A stretch of DNA of 64,000 nucleotides from Linanthus parryae. Lineage: Eukaryota > Streptophyta > Magnoliopsida > Ericales > Polemoniaceae. This document shows, piece after piece, positions 45,087-56,672 of the stretch. The stretch covers positions 139,745,927-139,809,926 of the forward strand of contig JALGPY010000002.1 in the NCBI GenBank assembly GCA_023055425.1. The letters are read 5' to 3'. The notes under the pieces are model-generated. The model was not told the DNA's origin. It saw nothing but the letters and a program-made list of their open reading frames with translations, and searched no databases. Made by a program: the position numbers and the translations under genes. Every line of letters begins with the position of its first letter. Positions within the stretch are counted from its first letter, which is position 1.

Positions 45087-45603
45087 TAGAAGGATCAATA
45101 CGCAATAGCTTTCAAACTTATAAGGACTAATTTGGAAGTTGGACTAATCCGTACATGAGTAGGATTAGGATAGGGGCTTTTATGCAGTTAACAATGAGTT
45201 GTTGGGCTATATAAAGGTACTCCTAGATTCCTTCACAAATAACTAATGCTCATAACATATTGAGTGGGGGAGAGATAAGCAAGGAGAGAGTGAGGAATAA
45301 AGAGGGTCGGACCCCTTTGCCGCCCCTCACCCATCGGCCACCAAAGGAAGGGCCGCCCCTTCCTTTATCTAGTTTTGCGTGATTTTTGATCTTCTTCCTC
45401 TTATTACTTCAATACTAGCAAGGACAAAAGTTTTGAAGGATCCGGATTCAAATCCTAGGAGTGGACTAGCCATAGAGACGTGAACACAATTTCACGTGAG
45501 AAGTCATCAAAGGAGATACTAAAGGTATTTGATACTAATCCCTTACTATGTTTATGTAGTCTTTTCATGTGATCCTTGGAGGGTCCATGATCAAAACCCT
45601 ACA
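45087..45603 (+). repeat. Element B copy 2, 3' LTR remnant
   Basis: About 517 bp from AGAAGGATCAATACGC to CCCTACA. Beyond 45,265 this tail is present only in copy 2; it contains CCGCCCCTTCC and the LTR end. It differs from the 5' LTR at roughly one base in eight by eye, so B is older than A. GATGC follows. Confidence 0.88.
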
Positions 45604-47843
45604 GATGCAAACTCCAGATTTCTCATATTGCACCACAAATTTCTATTTTTCAAAGATAACTTTGTTACCATTGTCACATAACTGAGATACACTTAGCAGG
45701 TTTAACTTCAAGCCATAAACTAAATTAACATCAAAAATAGAATATTATGAGTCTGTACCAAATTTTTCAATACCCAATATGTTGCATTTGCCTTTTTCAC
45801 CAAGTGTGATTGATCCTTCAGATTGTTCCTTCAGTCTTGAGAATAAAGATCTCTTGCCACTCATATGTCTAGAACAACAACTATCCATGAACCATTTTTG
45901 TTCCTTGATCTTGGTGACAGCCTGCAAACACCATTCACTTCCTTACCCAGCTGTTAGACCAAGTGTGGAGTTTAGATTCATATTAAGGGTCAACCTTGTT
46001 AGGTGGCCTAATCCCTTTAGGAACCCAAATCTGTCTAACTAGTCCTTTAAGTTCAACTGGAAAAGTGTTCCTCATTATGTGAGGGTATATTCTTATAAAA
46101 TGAAAGTGATTTTAACATGACCAATTCTATTGCAGTAATGGCATTTAGGAGAAGTTCGGCTACCAGCGTTCACAAATCAGGTATTGTTCTTTCCGGGGAA
46201 ATTTGGATTGTAGCCAATACCAGCTTTCTGAAAAGACTTTAAACTTCCTCCAAGAATCAGGTTTAGAATGTTTTCTGAGCCACCAATTTTGGTAATAACT
46301 TTCTTAGATTGTTGAAGTTTCTCAGTTAGAGCAGTCCTTTGTTCCTCAAATGCATCAAGCTGATGCCTTAGAGAAATAATATTTTCAATCAGAATAGAAG
46401 TCTCAGTGAATACATCCTTGAATTAAGTTTTCAAGGCTTTGAAACTGGTTTCCAAGGCCTTGAAATCCCTGTCAGACTTCTTCTGAGAAATTTCAAGATT
46501 CTGATTTTGACGAACAAGTTGCAAGTTATCTTTTTCTTTCTCACAAACTTTTTTCTTTTAAAGTCTTAATTTCTTTCAGATATTCCTCTTCATTTAGAGG
46601 TACTGTTCTAAGATAGTCAGAGAGGATATCTGTTCGTTTCGAAATAAAAAAAAGTTCAACATTACCTCAATGTTCTTTTCAGAACTTTCATAATGTTTGG
46701 CCATAAGGAAGAGGTTTTCCTGTTCTCCTCCAGATTCGGTATCACTTGAGGAATCTGAGTCACTCCAAGATGCTATCATAGCTCTCTTTCTCCTGTCATG
46801 GTATTTCTTTTGAAAGTGTTTGCTTTCTCTAATAAGTTGTCCTTTTCTCCTTCATATTTAGTATCACTTGAGGTTGTCCTGTTCTTGTGTGTACATTCTC
46901 TAATCAATTGTCCTGCATCACCACACTCAAAGCAATTCATTACTTTTGAATTATTACCATGGGAAGAATATTTACCTTTGTAGTCTTTGCTACAAGAGGA
47001 TTTTTGTTTTCCCCTGATGAAGTCTTTGTTTCCAAAGTTCTTCTTCATCTTGAGAATTCTAGTGGCTTTGAAATTAGATCAAAGGTATCTTCATCATATT
47101 CTACTTCATTTTCAAAGCTTTGAGATGGTACATTCTCCTTTGCCTTGAGAGATATATTCTTGACATTTTCTAGTAGTTCTTCATCAACTTCATTCATGGA
47201 AATTTCATGTGTGAGTAGATTTCCCTGCAAGTCATCAAGTTAAAGTGATGATAGATCTTGATCCCCTTAAATAGAAGTAGTATTTGGTTCCCATTTAGCT
47301 TTGGGCAGGCTTCTTAAGATCTTCCTGACTTTCTTTTCATAGGAAAAAGGTTTTCCCAAAGAGTCCTGATTGTTGACAATGTTAGTGAACCTCTTGAACA
47401 TGTTCTTAATGGACTCATCTCCATTCATTTTAAGTATTCCTTATGTCTAAGAAATATGTTGATCTTTGTTTGCTTGACTTGACCGGTTCCTTCAAAGGTT
47501 ACCATCAATTTGTCCCATGTCTTGCAGCCTGAAATCATGAAATATTCATCTGCACTCAAAGCACAATATAAAAGATTTGTATCTCTGTAATTTTTAGAAT
47601 ATTGTTCTAACTTATTCTTTCTCGTTGTAGTATGTGTGATGACCATTCAGAATGATATTCCACAACTCCATATCTTGATCAATGATGAACATTTACATCA
47701 GGGTTTTCCAGTGCACAAAGTTGTCACCACAGAATAGAGGAGGTCTATTAGCAGCTCTTCCTTGAGAGGAACCACCATCACCTACAGTACTCATAATCAT
47801 CAGATGGTTAAATCTATGCGATGATGCAAGCTCTGATACCAAT
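45604..47843 (-). pseudogene. SIRE-type element H/F: Gag, protease and start of pre-integrase (F half)
   Basis: The 5' half of the element cut by B. Right to left: Gag start (MSTVGDGGSSQGRAANRPPL near 47,795), Gag core with frameshifts (VKQTKINIFLRH), first zinc knuckle at 46,893-46,934 with its His replaced by Gln (CFECGDAGQLIREC), coiled coil (46,270-46,720), second knuckle near 46,105-46,150 with a lost Cys, and a protease with D-S-C in place of D-S-G (45,877-45,885). The PBS GCTCTGATACCA (plus strand) is at 47,830-47,841. At 45,604 it joins H across element B. Confidence 0.88.
47830..47841 (-). other. Element F primer binding site
   Basis: TGGTATCAGAGC on the minus strand, two bases from the LTR edge at 47,844. 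Confidence 0.93.
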
Positions 47844-49084
47844 TGAAAGACAGTAAAGTAGGAAGTAAAGCATGAACAATACTCTAGAAGGGGGGGGGGG
47901 TGAATAGAGTATGGCAACTTTTGCAACTTCTGCTAAAAAAGTGGTTTCAAAGAAGTTTGTAGAAAGCAGTGAGTATTTCAAGGACTTGAACTAAGTTTTA
48001 AGTCCTTTGAATCAAAACAGATAACAAAGAAAAAAGCTGAGAGTTTTAAAGGCCTTGAAAAGCCTTTCAAACCCTTGAAATAAAAACCTGTTTGTGAAGC
48101 GAATAGGCTCAGTAAAGAAAAACAAAATAAATGCAAGAGAAACAGAGATTTATAGAGTTCAGTCTAGTTGGACATACGTCTCTCCCTCAGGTATTTGATC
48201 CCTACAGGATTTCCAACTCAATTGTTATTAATCAAAATCTAAGCCCTAGATCTCAAACATAAAGAGTTCCCTTACTCTTTTACAGCTTGTGGTCCTCACT
48301 AATCATCTATTACCTTATCTAGCTAACTGATTCAACGAGTATTCTCTATTGTTCACTTGAAAAACTCACGAGAAGAAAATGTAGTAAGTGTTATCAGAAT
48401 GATATACAAATATGGACCAGAAAGAAGAACACTAAAAATGAGAAGCAGTTGAATGTGCATTGATCTTATGTGGACTGGATTGAGTGAAATGAAACTCCTT
48501 ATGTGTTGCATGTCAATCCTGAGAATGTTTTAAGTCTCTGTGTTCGTGTCTCTGTTGAAAGCCTTCAGTCATTCTCTCTTATGCAACTTGTTTGAATGGC
48601 AGATCTTCAAGATCTTCTCATAACAAACTTTCCTAAAAATTAGCTGCAAATCTTGACTTGTCTAATAGCTCTTCCAACGGCTAGTTGCTCAATATGTTCA
48701 AAGATATTGACTTTATCTTGTAGGTGAGTATGTTAGGAAGGTCAATACATGTTTCCATAAGCACACAATCAATCTATCAATCCAGTTTCCTTTTCTGGAA
48801 GAACACAATTTAGAGAAGTTACCTTGCAAAATAGGTAATATGTTTTCCCCGCAAAAGCTTGTTCAAAGAGAAGTATTAATAACAGTTTAGAGAAACAAAA
48901 TGATTGTCTTTAATCATAAAAGTACGTATAATCAAGCATAGGGAAGTGGGAATCAGATTACAATGATAAGATCCCCCGAAGTTTATGCTGTATACTACAC
49001 AATATGTTTCAAACCTTTAAAAACAGTTTCTAGGCCTCCAAAAAGACAAGCTGTTTCAAGCCTTTGAAACTAGCTGAACTTACA
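47844..49084 (-). repeat. Element H/F 5' LTR (1,241 bp)
   Basis: Plus-strand ends TGAAAGACAG and GAACTTACA; the coding strand begins TGTAAGTTC, as in D's 3' LTR. The hairpin ACTCTA-G11-TAGAGT lies at 47,881-47,910. Its length is close to D's LTRs (1,234 and 1,219), so H/F and D belong to one subfamily. The 3' LTR of H/F is not in the window. Confidence 0.9.
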
Positions 49085-49460
49085 AAACCCCACAAGGTAA
49101 TCCTTTATCACATTATGAGAGCTTAACATGCGATTTACGGAGGGATTTGATCGGGAAATTTTAAATGTATTTCAGCTCCGCATCTTGCGTCGAAACCCTT
49201 TAGTTGTATCATAGCCACAGGTCGTAGCGCATAATGTGATTTTGTGTTACATGCTTTACAGTTTTACACTGTACTGTTAATTTTCGCTTAAAAACAAAAT
49301 TTGTATAATGATACGATTTGAATATGATTCAATAGGAAATTAGCTAATTTTACATATGATGTGAAAATAGTGAATTTCGTGTACAATGATGTACGAATTA
49401 CTTGGTGATGTAAAACTAGGGTTTGGGAAAAATTGAGGAAGGAAAGGGTTTTCTGTCCCC
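49085..49460 (+). repeat. Fragment I: end of a B-type LTR, PBS and leader start
   Basis: Around 49,140-49,202 the sequence resembles the last part of a B LTR (GATCGG, TCCGC, AACCCTTTAG), followed by a degenerate PBS TTGTATCATAGCC (49,204-49,216) and a leader like B's (GTCGTA, ATGTGATT, ATGTACGAATTA). It is old and truncated on both sides; H/F's LTR abuts it at 49,085. Confidence 0.65.
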
Positions 49461-50443
49461 ACAGTCCAACTGACACCCTTTCTTACGTGTTACCGCAAGT
49501 GGACGGTTCAAGTAATGTAGGGAAATATTTCAACCCCTAGTTATCGATCCCGCGAGGGCAATCCTGAGATTATTTAGTAAAACGCGTAATTTGGAGTTCA
49601 AGTAACTGGCAGGAATGTTTGTTGATTTGAGAGTTTCCACTCCCAAACAAGTGGCTGAATGTAAAATACTTGAAGATATAATTAAACAAGGTTTAATTAA
49701 GTATGGAGAAGTACTAGGCGATCTATGGATCACCTAGGGTTGTCAGACAATTCTAAATACTGTACTGAAACACGCTAATCCTAATACAATTATACCAGGT
49801 AACTAGTCACTGCAATCTTCTGTCGATCTCATGAATTTCTATGTATCTTTATACTTCAGGTCCTGTCGGTCCACCTCCGTCTTCCAGTAGGTTCTAGCAG
49901 GCTAACAACGTGCACGACAACGGGTCATGTCGGCCCACCGTTGTACAAACTGTCTCTACAATTACCGAATCTACCCAAATGGCCAATCCTATTCAAATCA
50001 CCTTTCAGTCTCTTTGATTAAGTATTGTGTTCACGTTCTATATCACACTTGGCCATGTATCCATCAAGAACACCACCTAAGTACTAGCACTTCCGGGTAG
50101 CTTCTCCATTATCGTTAAGGTTGAAGCTCAGAACATGAAAAATAACACAACTAGATTAAACATTAAGTACGACTCACAATCATGTATCAAAATCAGCCTT
50201 AAGTGGTCATTCATCTTATCAAAAGGGTGTGTCAATAACCCCAACTCGACAATACACCAAAAGAGTTGAAAGATACTCATATTCGTGAATTAAATACAAA
50301 TCAATCACAATAATCAGGAAAAGTATGAGTCTAACATAGCCATAGGCTTTCCATAGAGCCTAGTAAAGTATCTAGCTGCTCATAGTAGATGAAAGATACA
50401 AAAGTTCCTCCGTAGAAAAGTAAAGACAAGAAGAAAAGTAATC
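49461..50443. repeat. Unclassified old repeat X, left part
   Basis: About 1 kb with no ORF. TTACCGCAAGTGGACGG and ATCGATCCCGCGAGGG near 49,490-49,560 recall sequence common in LTRs of some Ty3/Gypsy (Tat-type) elements (from memory, weak). Element D is inserted at 50,449 and the repeat seems to resume at 60,265 (TAAAATCCCTGGGTTGGC). I cannot assign ends. Confidence 0.4.
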
Positions 50444-50448
50444 AAACG

Positions 50449-51682
50449 TGTTAGTTTAGCTTGTTTCATAGGCTTGAAATAGCAAAACTATTTCAAGTCA
50501 TTGAAATAGGTTTCAAAGGTTTGAAATATATACTGTTATATATGGCATGAACATAGGGAGAGATTTTCATTCTAAATCTGACTCCTGATCTCCTACGCTT
50601 TATTATGTCTTATTTGATGATGAAAAAAAAACTCTAATATTACTCTAAACCGTGGCTAATCTCTTTATTTGACTAAGTTTTTTCAGGGTTGATTAGTTAC
50701 CTATTTTTAAGGAACTATTATCTAAACTGTGTTTTTGTAAGAAAGGAAACTCAGTTTTCAAATTGATTATGTGCTTGTGCAAACCTCCCTGGACCTTCCT
50801 AACACACTCAGCTACAAGATCAAGTGAGTATCTTTGAAGATACTGAGAAACTAGCCGTTTGTAAGATCTGTTAGAGAAGTCAAGATTTGCTGCTTAGTTT
50901 TAGGAAAGTCTGTTCCAGAAGACCTTGCAAATCTATAATTCAAACTAGCAGCATAAGAGTAGGAATTGCTGAGAAATAAGTAGAAATGATCAAAGAGACA
51001 CATAAACACACTCAAGGATTGAAAAGCAACAAAGAAGGTGATTTATTTCACTCCATCCACTCATTAGAAGATCACTGCACATTCAACTGCTTCACTAGTT
51101 CTTAGTGCCCTTCTTCTTGTACTTAATTTTTATATCATTTTGATAATACTTCTCATATCTTATTCTCGTAAGTTGTTAAAGTTTACAATATAGAATTATT
51201 TTTGAATTAGTTAGAAAGAGAAGGTACTAGATAGGTCAGTGAGAACCACAAGCTGTAACAGAGTAAAGCCATTCTCGGTGCTTGAGATCTAGGGCTTAGC
51301 GTTTGATTAATAAGAATTGAGTTGAAAATGCTGCAGGGATCAAGACCCTGATGTAGAGATGTAGGTCCAATTGGATTAAACTCTATAAATCATCGTGTAT
51401 CTTTCATTTCACTTACTGTTCTGTACTTATCCAATTTACTGCTCAAAATAGGTTTTCTGTTCAAGGTCTTTAAACCCATTTCAAGGCCATGAAAACTATC
51501 AGCAAACTTTCTACCCTATGTTTTCATTCCAAGGACTTGAATCTCATTTGAAGGACCTCAAATACTCACTGCTTGCCATAATCTTCTTTGAAACCACTCT
51601 TTTGGAAAAAGTTGCCATACTCTATTCGACCCCCCTTTCTAGAGTATTGATTCTGTATTAAAACCTACATTACTTTCTTTCA
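50449..51682 (+). repeat. Element D 5' LTR (1,234 bp)
   Basis: TGTTAGTTTAGC...CTTTCA. Close counterpart of 59,041-60,259, with the hairpin ACTCTA-C6-TAGAGT at 51,619-51,645 near its end. Confidence 0.92.
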
Positions 51683-51684
51683 AT

Positions 51685-51696
51685 TAGTATCAGAGC
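51685..51696 (+). other. Element D primer binding site (one change)
   Basis: TAGTATCAGAGC, one base from the tRNA-Met PBS TGGTATCAGAGC, two bases after the LTR. Confidence 0.9.
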
Positions 51697-51731
51697 TTGT
51701 ATCACTTCACATATTTAAACATCTTGTGATT

Positions 51732-53460
51732 ATGAGTACTATAGGTCATGGTGGTATCTCTCAGGGAAGAGCTGCTAACAGACCTCCTTTGTTCTGTAGT
51801 GACAACTTTGTGCACTGGAAAGCTTTGATGAAAATGTTCATCATTGATCAAGATATGTAGTTGTGGAAAATCATACATAATGGTCCTCATACATTCTGCA
51901 CAGAGAAATATGGAATTAGAACTCCCGATTCCGAGGATTTACTTTCTGCTTCTGAGTTAGAACAATTTTCTAAAAATTATAGAGCTATGAATCTCATACA
52001 TTGTGTGTTTAGTGAATTTGAATTCAACAGGATTTCAGGATCCCAGAACTCTAAGTAAATATGCGAAAAATTGGTGGTGACCTTTGAAGGAACCAACAAA
52101 GTTAAGCAGACAAAGATCAACATATTCCTTAGACACTATGAACTATCTAAGATGAATGGAGATGAGTCCATCAAAGACATGTTCAAGAGGTTTAATGACA
52201 TTTTCAATAATCTGGACTCCTTGCGAAAATCTTTTACCAATGAGGAGAAAGTCAGAAAGATCTTGAGAAGCCTTCCCAAAGCTAAATGGGAACCAAAAAC
52301 TACTGCCATCGAAGACGCTCGAGATCTATCATCTCTTCAACTTGATGACTTGCAGGGAAAGAGTCTTACACATGATATCTCCATGAATGAAGTTGATGGA
52401 AAACAACCATAAAGTATCAAGAACTTAGCTCTCAAGGCTAAAGAGAGTGAACCATATCAAATACTTGAAAATGAAGAAGATGATGATGAAGATCCCTTTC
52501 CTCTCATTTACAAAGCCTTGACCAGAATTCTCAAGATGAAAAAGAAATTTAGAAATAAAGACTTCAGCTGGGATAAAAACAAATCCTCCAGCAGAAGAGA
52601 CTACAAAGGACATTTTATTAAAGAGTGTCCACAAATGAAAAGCAAACACTGTTAGAAGAAATACCATGACAGAAGGAAAAAGGCTATGATACCTTCTTGG
52701 AGTGGTTTAGACTCCTAAGTGATTCTTAATCTGAGGAAGAACAGGCCAACATCTGCCTTATGGCCAAGCATGATGGGAACATTGAGGTAATGGTAAACTG
52801 TTTGTTTACAAAACCAACATGTGTCCTTTCTGATTATCTTAAACAATGCTTTTAAATGAAGAGGACTATCTGGAAGAAATCAGGACTTTGAAAGAAAAGT
52901 TTCATGAGCAAGAAAAAGAAAAATTTCATCTTGTTTGTCAAAATCAGAATATTGAAATTTCTTAGAAGAAATCCAACAGAGATTTCATGGCCTAGGAAAC
53001 CAGTTTCAAAGCCTTGAAAACTCAATTAAAGGAAGTAGTCACTGAAAACTCTCTTTTGAGTGACGGTATTGTTTCTCTGAGACATCTATTTGATGAATTA
53101 GAGGAACAAAGGACTCCTCTAGTTGAGAAACTTCAAGAATCTAAGAAATTTATGACCATGCTTGCTGGCTCAGAAAACAAATTAAACCTGATTCTTGGAG
53201 GAAGCATAGAGTCTTCTCACAAAACTGATATTGGTTACAATCTCAATTTTCCAAGAAAAAAAACACCAGAAGGCTGATAGCAGAACCTCACCTAAATGCA
53301 ATTACTGTAACAGAATTGGTCATGTTTAGATGACTTGTCCCTTGAGAAGAAGAGACTCTCACATAATGAGGAACAATTTTTCATTTCAACTCAAGGGACA
53401 AGTTAGACAGATTTGGGTTCCTAAAGGGGTTATACTACTTAACATGGTTGACCCTGAATA
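51732..53460 (+). pseudogene. Element D Gag
   Basis: Starts at the ATG at 51,732 (MSTIGHGGISQGRAANRPPL). The Gag core (VKQTKINIFLRHYELSKMNG, EEKVRKILRSLPKAKWEP) is in 52,071-52,412. The first zinc knuckle is reduced to GHFIKECPQM because the two N-terminal Cys are deleted. A coiled coil follows (52,860-53,230). The second knuckle (CNYCNRIGHV near 53,300) has a stop inside. Nonsense codons near 51,858, 52,056, 52,410 and 52,650. Confidence 0.88.
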
Positions 53461-54120
53461 TCAATCTAAATTCCACACTTGGTCTAACAGTTGGGTAAAG
53501 TAGTGAATGCTGTTTGAAGGCTGTCACCAAGAGCAAAGAACATAAATTGTTAATGGATAGTGGTTTCTTCAGACACATGAGCGGGAAGAGTTCCTTATTT
53601 TCTTAATTAAAGGAACATGTTAGAGGAACAATCACACTTGGTGACAAAGGAAAATGCAACATTGTTGGTATTGGAATTGTTGGTAAAACTGAAAACTCTA
53701 TCTCAAATGTATATATAGTATATGGACTTAAGTTTAATCTCCTTAGTGTCACATTTATGTGACAAAGGTAATAAGGTCATCTTGGACAAGGAGAAATGTG
53801 TGGTTCAAGATGAAAAATCAGGCATTGCATTCTCGCTGCTCCCAGATCAAATAATTTATATTTTCTAAGTACTAACAAAGTTGCAGGAGAAAGTCTGAAG
53901 TGCCTCAAGGCCTTGAAAGAAGATTCAAATCTTAGGTACAGAAAGCTTGGACACATTAGATTGCACACATTGAACAAATTAGTTTCTAAATACCTGGTGA
54001 GAGGTATGCCTTCTATCGAGTTCAAGGATGAAGAGGTATGCAAAGCCTGTGCTCAAGGTAAACAGACAAGAAGTTCATTCGAGCCAAAGAATTTCGTAGG
54101 TACTACTAGAGCCATTTAAT
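53461..54120 (+). pseudogene. Element D protease and GAG-pre-integrase
   Basis: Protease LLMDSGFFRHMSG with D-S-G at 53,556-53,564. The zinc region 53,913-54,119 has RKLGHIRLHTLNKLVS and EVCKACAQGKQTRSSF: both Cys are present, but the first His is Tyr (RYRKLGH where A has WHRKLGH). A perfect TCAAGGCCTTGA lies at 53,905-53,916 in the KCLKAL codons. Confidence 0.86.
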
Positions 54121-55140
54121 TACTACTTATGGATCTCTGTGGTCCTATGAGAACTCCAACTCCAAAGGGTAAGAAGTACATGTTAGTTATTTTAGATGAT
54201 TTCTCTAGATGTACATGGGTAATGTTTCTTATAGATGTATCTGAAGCTCTATCCGAATTTTCAAAGCTTTGTAAACAACTTCAAACTTTAAAAAACCTAC
54301 CTCTTGATTCAATTAGAAGTGATCATGATAGAGAATTTAATCAAATTGAGTCTTCTTTATTCTGTGCTAAGTATGGCATCTCTCACAACTTTTCTGCTCC
54401 AAGAACCAGCAAAATGGTGTTGTTGAAAGAAAGAACACGACTCTTGAAGACATGTCAGGGACAATTCTTCTGGAGAACAAGTTGCCAAAATTATTTTGGA
54501 CAGAAGCTAGGAAATATGCCAACTATATACTTAACAGGTGCCTGATTAGGCCTATCTTGAAGAAGACCCCTTATGAGATTTTCAAAGGAAGAAATCGAAA
54601 CATCTCTTACTTCGAACCTTTTAGCTGCACTTTTTTTTGTTTACAACAATGGTAAGGAAATTGTTGGTAAGTTTGATACCAGAAGTGAAGAAGGTATCTT
54701 TCTTGGTTATTCACTGATTAGAAAAGCTTATAGAGTTTATGATAAGAATTCAAGATTGTTGAAGAAAGTATACATGTCATTTTCGGTGAAAGGTATGATG
54801 GTTCTTTGAGTAAAATTTTAGCAGAATTGAATTTGAAGAAGCATGAGTCAGAAGATCAAGCTGAGCCTTCACATGGTTCCACGGAAAACTTGCAGGAAAA
54901 CATATGTAATTTTCATGGCCTTGAAAGTGTGTCTCAAATCCTTCAAAAAGAACATCAAGAAAATTAGAGTGGACAATCCACTTTCTCAAGTTCTCAAAGA
55001 CTTGAAAATCTTCCTCGAGAACCTGAAATATGGACAGCAAGAAAGAGATTCAGATATCTTTCAACTCATCCAATTGATAACATTATATCTGATCCATCCA
55101 CTGTTGCACATACAAGATCTCAATTGAAGAACTTGTGTGC
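54121..55140 (+). pseudogene. Element D integrase core and linker
   Basis: MDLCGPMRTPTPKGKKYMLV, then ILDDFSRCTWVMF and IRSDHDREF; a frameshift falls just before the catalytic Glu region near 54,410. The C-terminus continues in other frames (ANYILNRCLIRPILKKTPYE; EEGIFLGYSLIRKAYRVYD). The linker (54,800-55,140) is acidic with decayed palindromic motifs. Confidence 0.87.
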
Positions 55141-56672
55141 TTTTAATGCTATTTTTTCTCTTTTACAACCTAAGAATGTGAAGGGAGCTTTACAAGAAAG
55201 CAGGCTGGATCATTGCAACGCAAATTGAACACAAAGAATTTGAGGGGAACAAGGTATGGAATCTGGTTCCTCATCCTAAAGATTATTCTGTCAATGGAAC
55301 CAGGTGGGGATTCAGAAACAAGTTAGATGATAATGAAAAGGTAATCAGAAAAAAAGCAGGACTGGTAGCTCAAGGATACAACCAGGAAGAAGGTATTCAT
55401 TATGAGGAGACTTTTGCTCTTGTTGTAAGGCTAGAAGCAATTATAATGTTACTTGCATTTGCATCTCACAAGAATATGTTTTTTTTTTTAAATGGATGTC
55501 AAATGTCCCTTTCTAAATGGATATTTGCAAGAAGAATTTTATGTTGCTGAACCTACTGGTTTTGAAAATGATGAGTTTCCAGATCATGTCTATAAACTTG
55601 ATAAAGATCTATATGGTTTGAAAGAAGCTCCACGGGCTTGATAAGAAATACTGTCAAAGTTCTAATTGAAAATGATTTCAAAATAGGACTAGTAGATAAA
55701 ACCCTTTTCATAAAGACTCATGAGAAAGACATTATAGTAGTTCAAGTATGTGTTGATGAAATTCTGTTTGGAGCTACTACTGATTCTCTTTGCAAGGATT
55801 TCTCAAGTGTTGTGAGCAGGGAATTTGAGATGAGCTTGGTGGGAGAGTTGAATTTCTTTCTTGGACTTCATGTACATCAGATGAAAAATGGAATCTTTCT
55901 ACATCAAAACAAGTATACTAAGGACTTGTTAAACGAGTACTATATGTCTCAGTAGCTAAAACCCCTATGAGCTCTAAACTGTCCTTAGATAATGATCAAA
56001 CTGGTAAGAGTATAAATCACAAATAATATGTAGGTATGATTGGATCATTGCTTTATATCACTGCTAGTAGACCAGACTTCATGTTTAGTTTTTGTATGTG
56101 GGCTATATTTAAAGCTGGTCCTAAAGAATCACACTCGTTTGTTGTCATAAGAATTTTAGATATCTCAATGGTACCAAAGACTTAGGGCTTTTGTATCCTA
56201 CACAATCTAATTTCTCTTTGTGTGGCTATTTAGATGCTGGCTTTGCAGGCTACAAATTTGAAAGAAAAAGCACTTCAGGTGTTGCCAGTTTCTTGGATTA
56301 TCCCTGATCAGCTTGCATTCAAATAAGCAAAACTCAATAACTTTGTCAACAGAAGAAGCTAAATATATAGCAGATGGAGAATGCTGCTCATATGTACTAA
56401 GGATAGCTAAGAAACTGAGAGACCTTGGATTTTCTTTCACAGATATACCTATCAAATGTGAGAACTCCAGTGCAATATCAATTACAAAGAATCCTGTTCA
56501 GCACTCAAGAACTAAACACATAGATGTTATACATCATTTCATTCGAGATCATGTTAAGAAAGTTGATGTTACTCTTAAATTTGTGTCTACTAACATGCAA
56601 TTGGCATATATCTTCACTCAACCACTTTCAGAAGAAAGATTCTCAACCCTAAGATTAATATGGGCCTGCTAA
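55141..56672 (+). pseudogene. Element D reverse transcriptase - RNase H
   Basis: RT fragments LVAQGYNQEEGI, CPFLNGYLQEEFYVAEPTGF and LDKDLYGLKEAPRA, with an A+T-rich slip near 55,485. The active-site box reads CVDEILFG (55,749-55,760), so Tyr is Cys and the second Asp is Glu: inactive. RNase H keeps LSTEEAKYIADGE, KNPVQHSRTKHIDVIHHFIR and PLSEERFSTLR. Stops near 55,640, 55,955 and 56,020. Confidence 0.9.

Larger units (their letters stand above)
25540..45265. repeat. Tandem segmental duplication, copy 2 (part matching window start)
   Basis: Near-identical to 1-19,720. Base 25,540 pairs with base 1, and 45,265 with 19,720. The window opens inside copy 1, so the duplicated unit probably begins further left in copy 2, at about 19,731 (start of G), and ends at 45,265, giving a unit of about 25.5 kb. 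Private differences include a 6-bp insertion near 26,660, a 7-bp loss near 31,290, a 2-bp loss near 29,003 and a longer A-run near 36,575. Confidence 0.93.
23658..45603 (+). mobile_element. B-type Copia retrotransposon B, copy 2, with A and C nested inside
   Basis: The 5' LTR starts TGTTGGAATAGATGCCCTAG at 23,658 and the 3' LTR remnant ends CCCTACA at 45,603. Flanks are GATAC (23,653-23,657) and GATGC (45,604-45,608), a 5-bp target duplication with one change. Removing 23,658-45,608 brings GCAGCGAG next to GATGCAAACTCC, which matches the uninterrupted element A sequence GCAGTGAGTATGCAATCACC near 6,085. A (24,028-35,385) sits in the 5' LTR and C (40,713-44,599) in RT. About half of B's own pol and most of its 3' LTR are missing. 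Confidence 0.9.

Noticed and set aside
1..45265. Two independent A/B/C insertions instead of a duplication
   Set aside because: Identical insertion points, shared stops, a shared MITE and a shared RT-LTR deletion junction in both copies make independent origin implausible.
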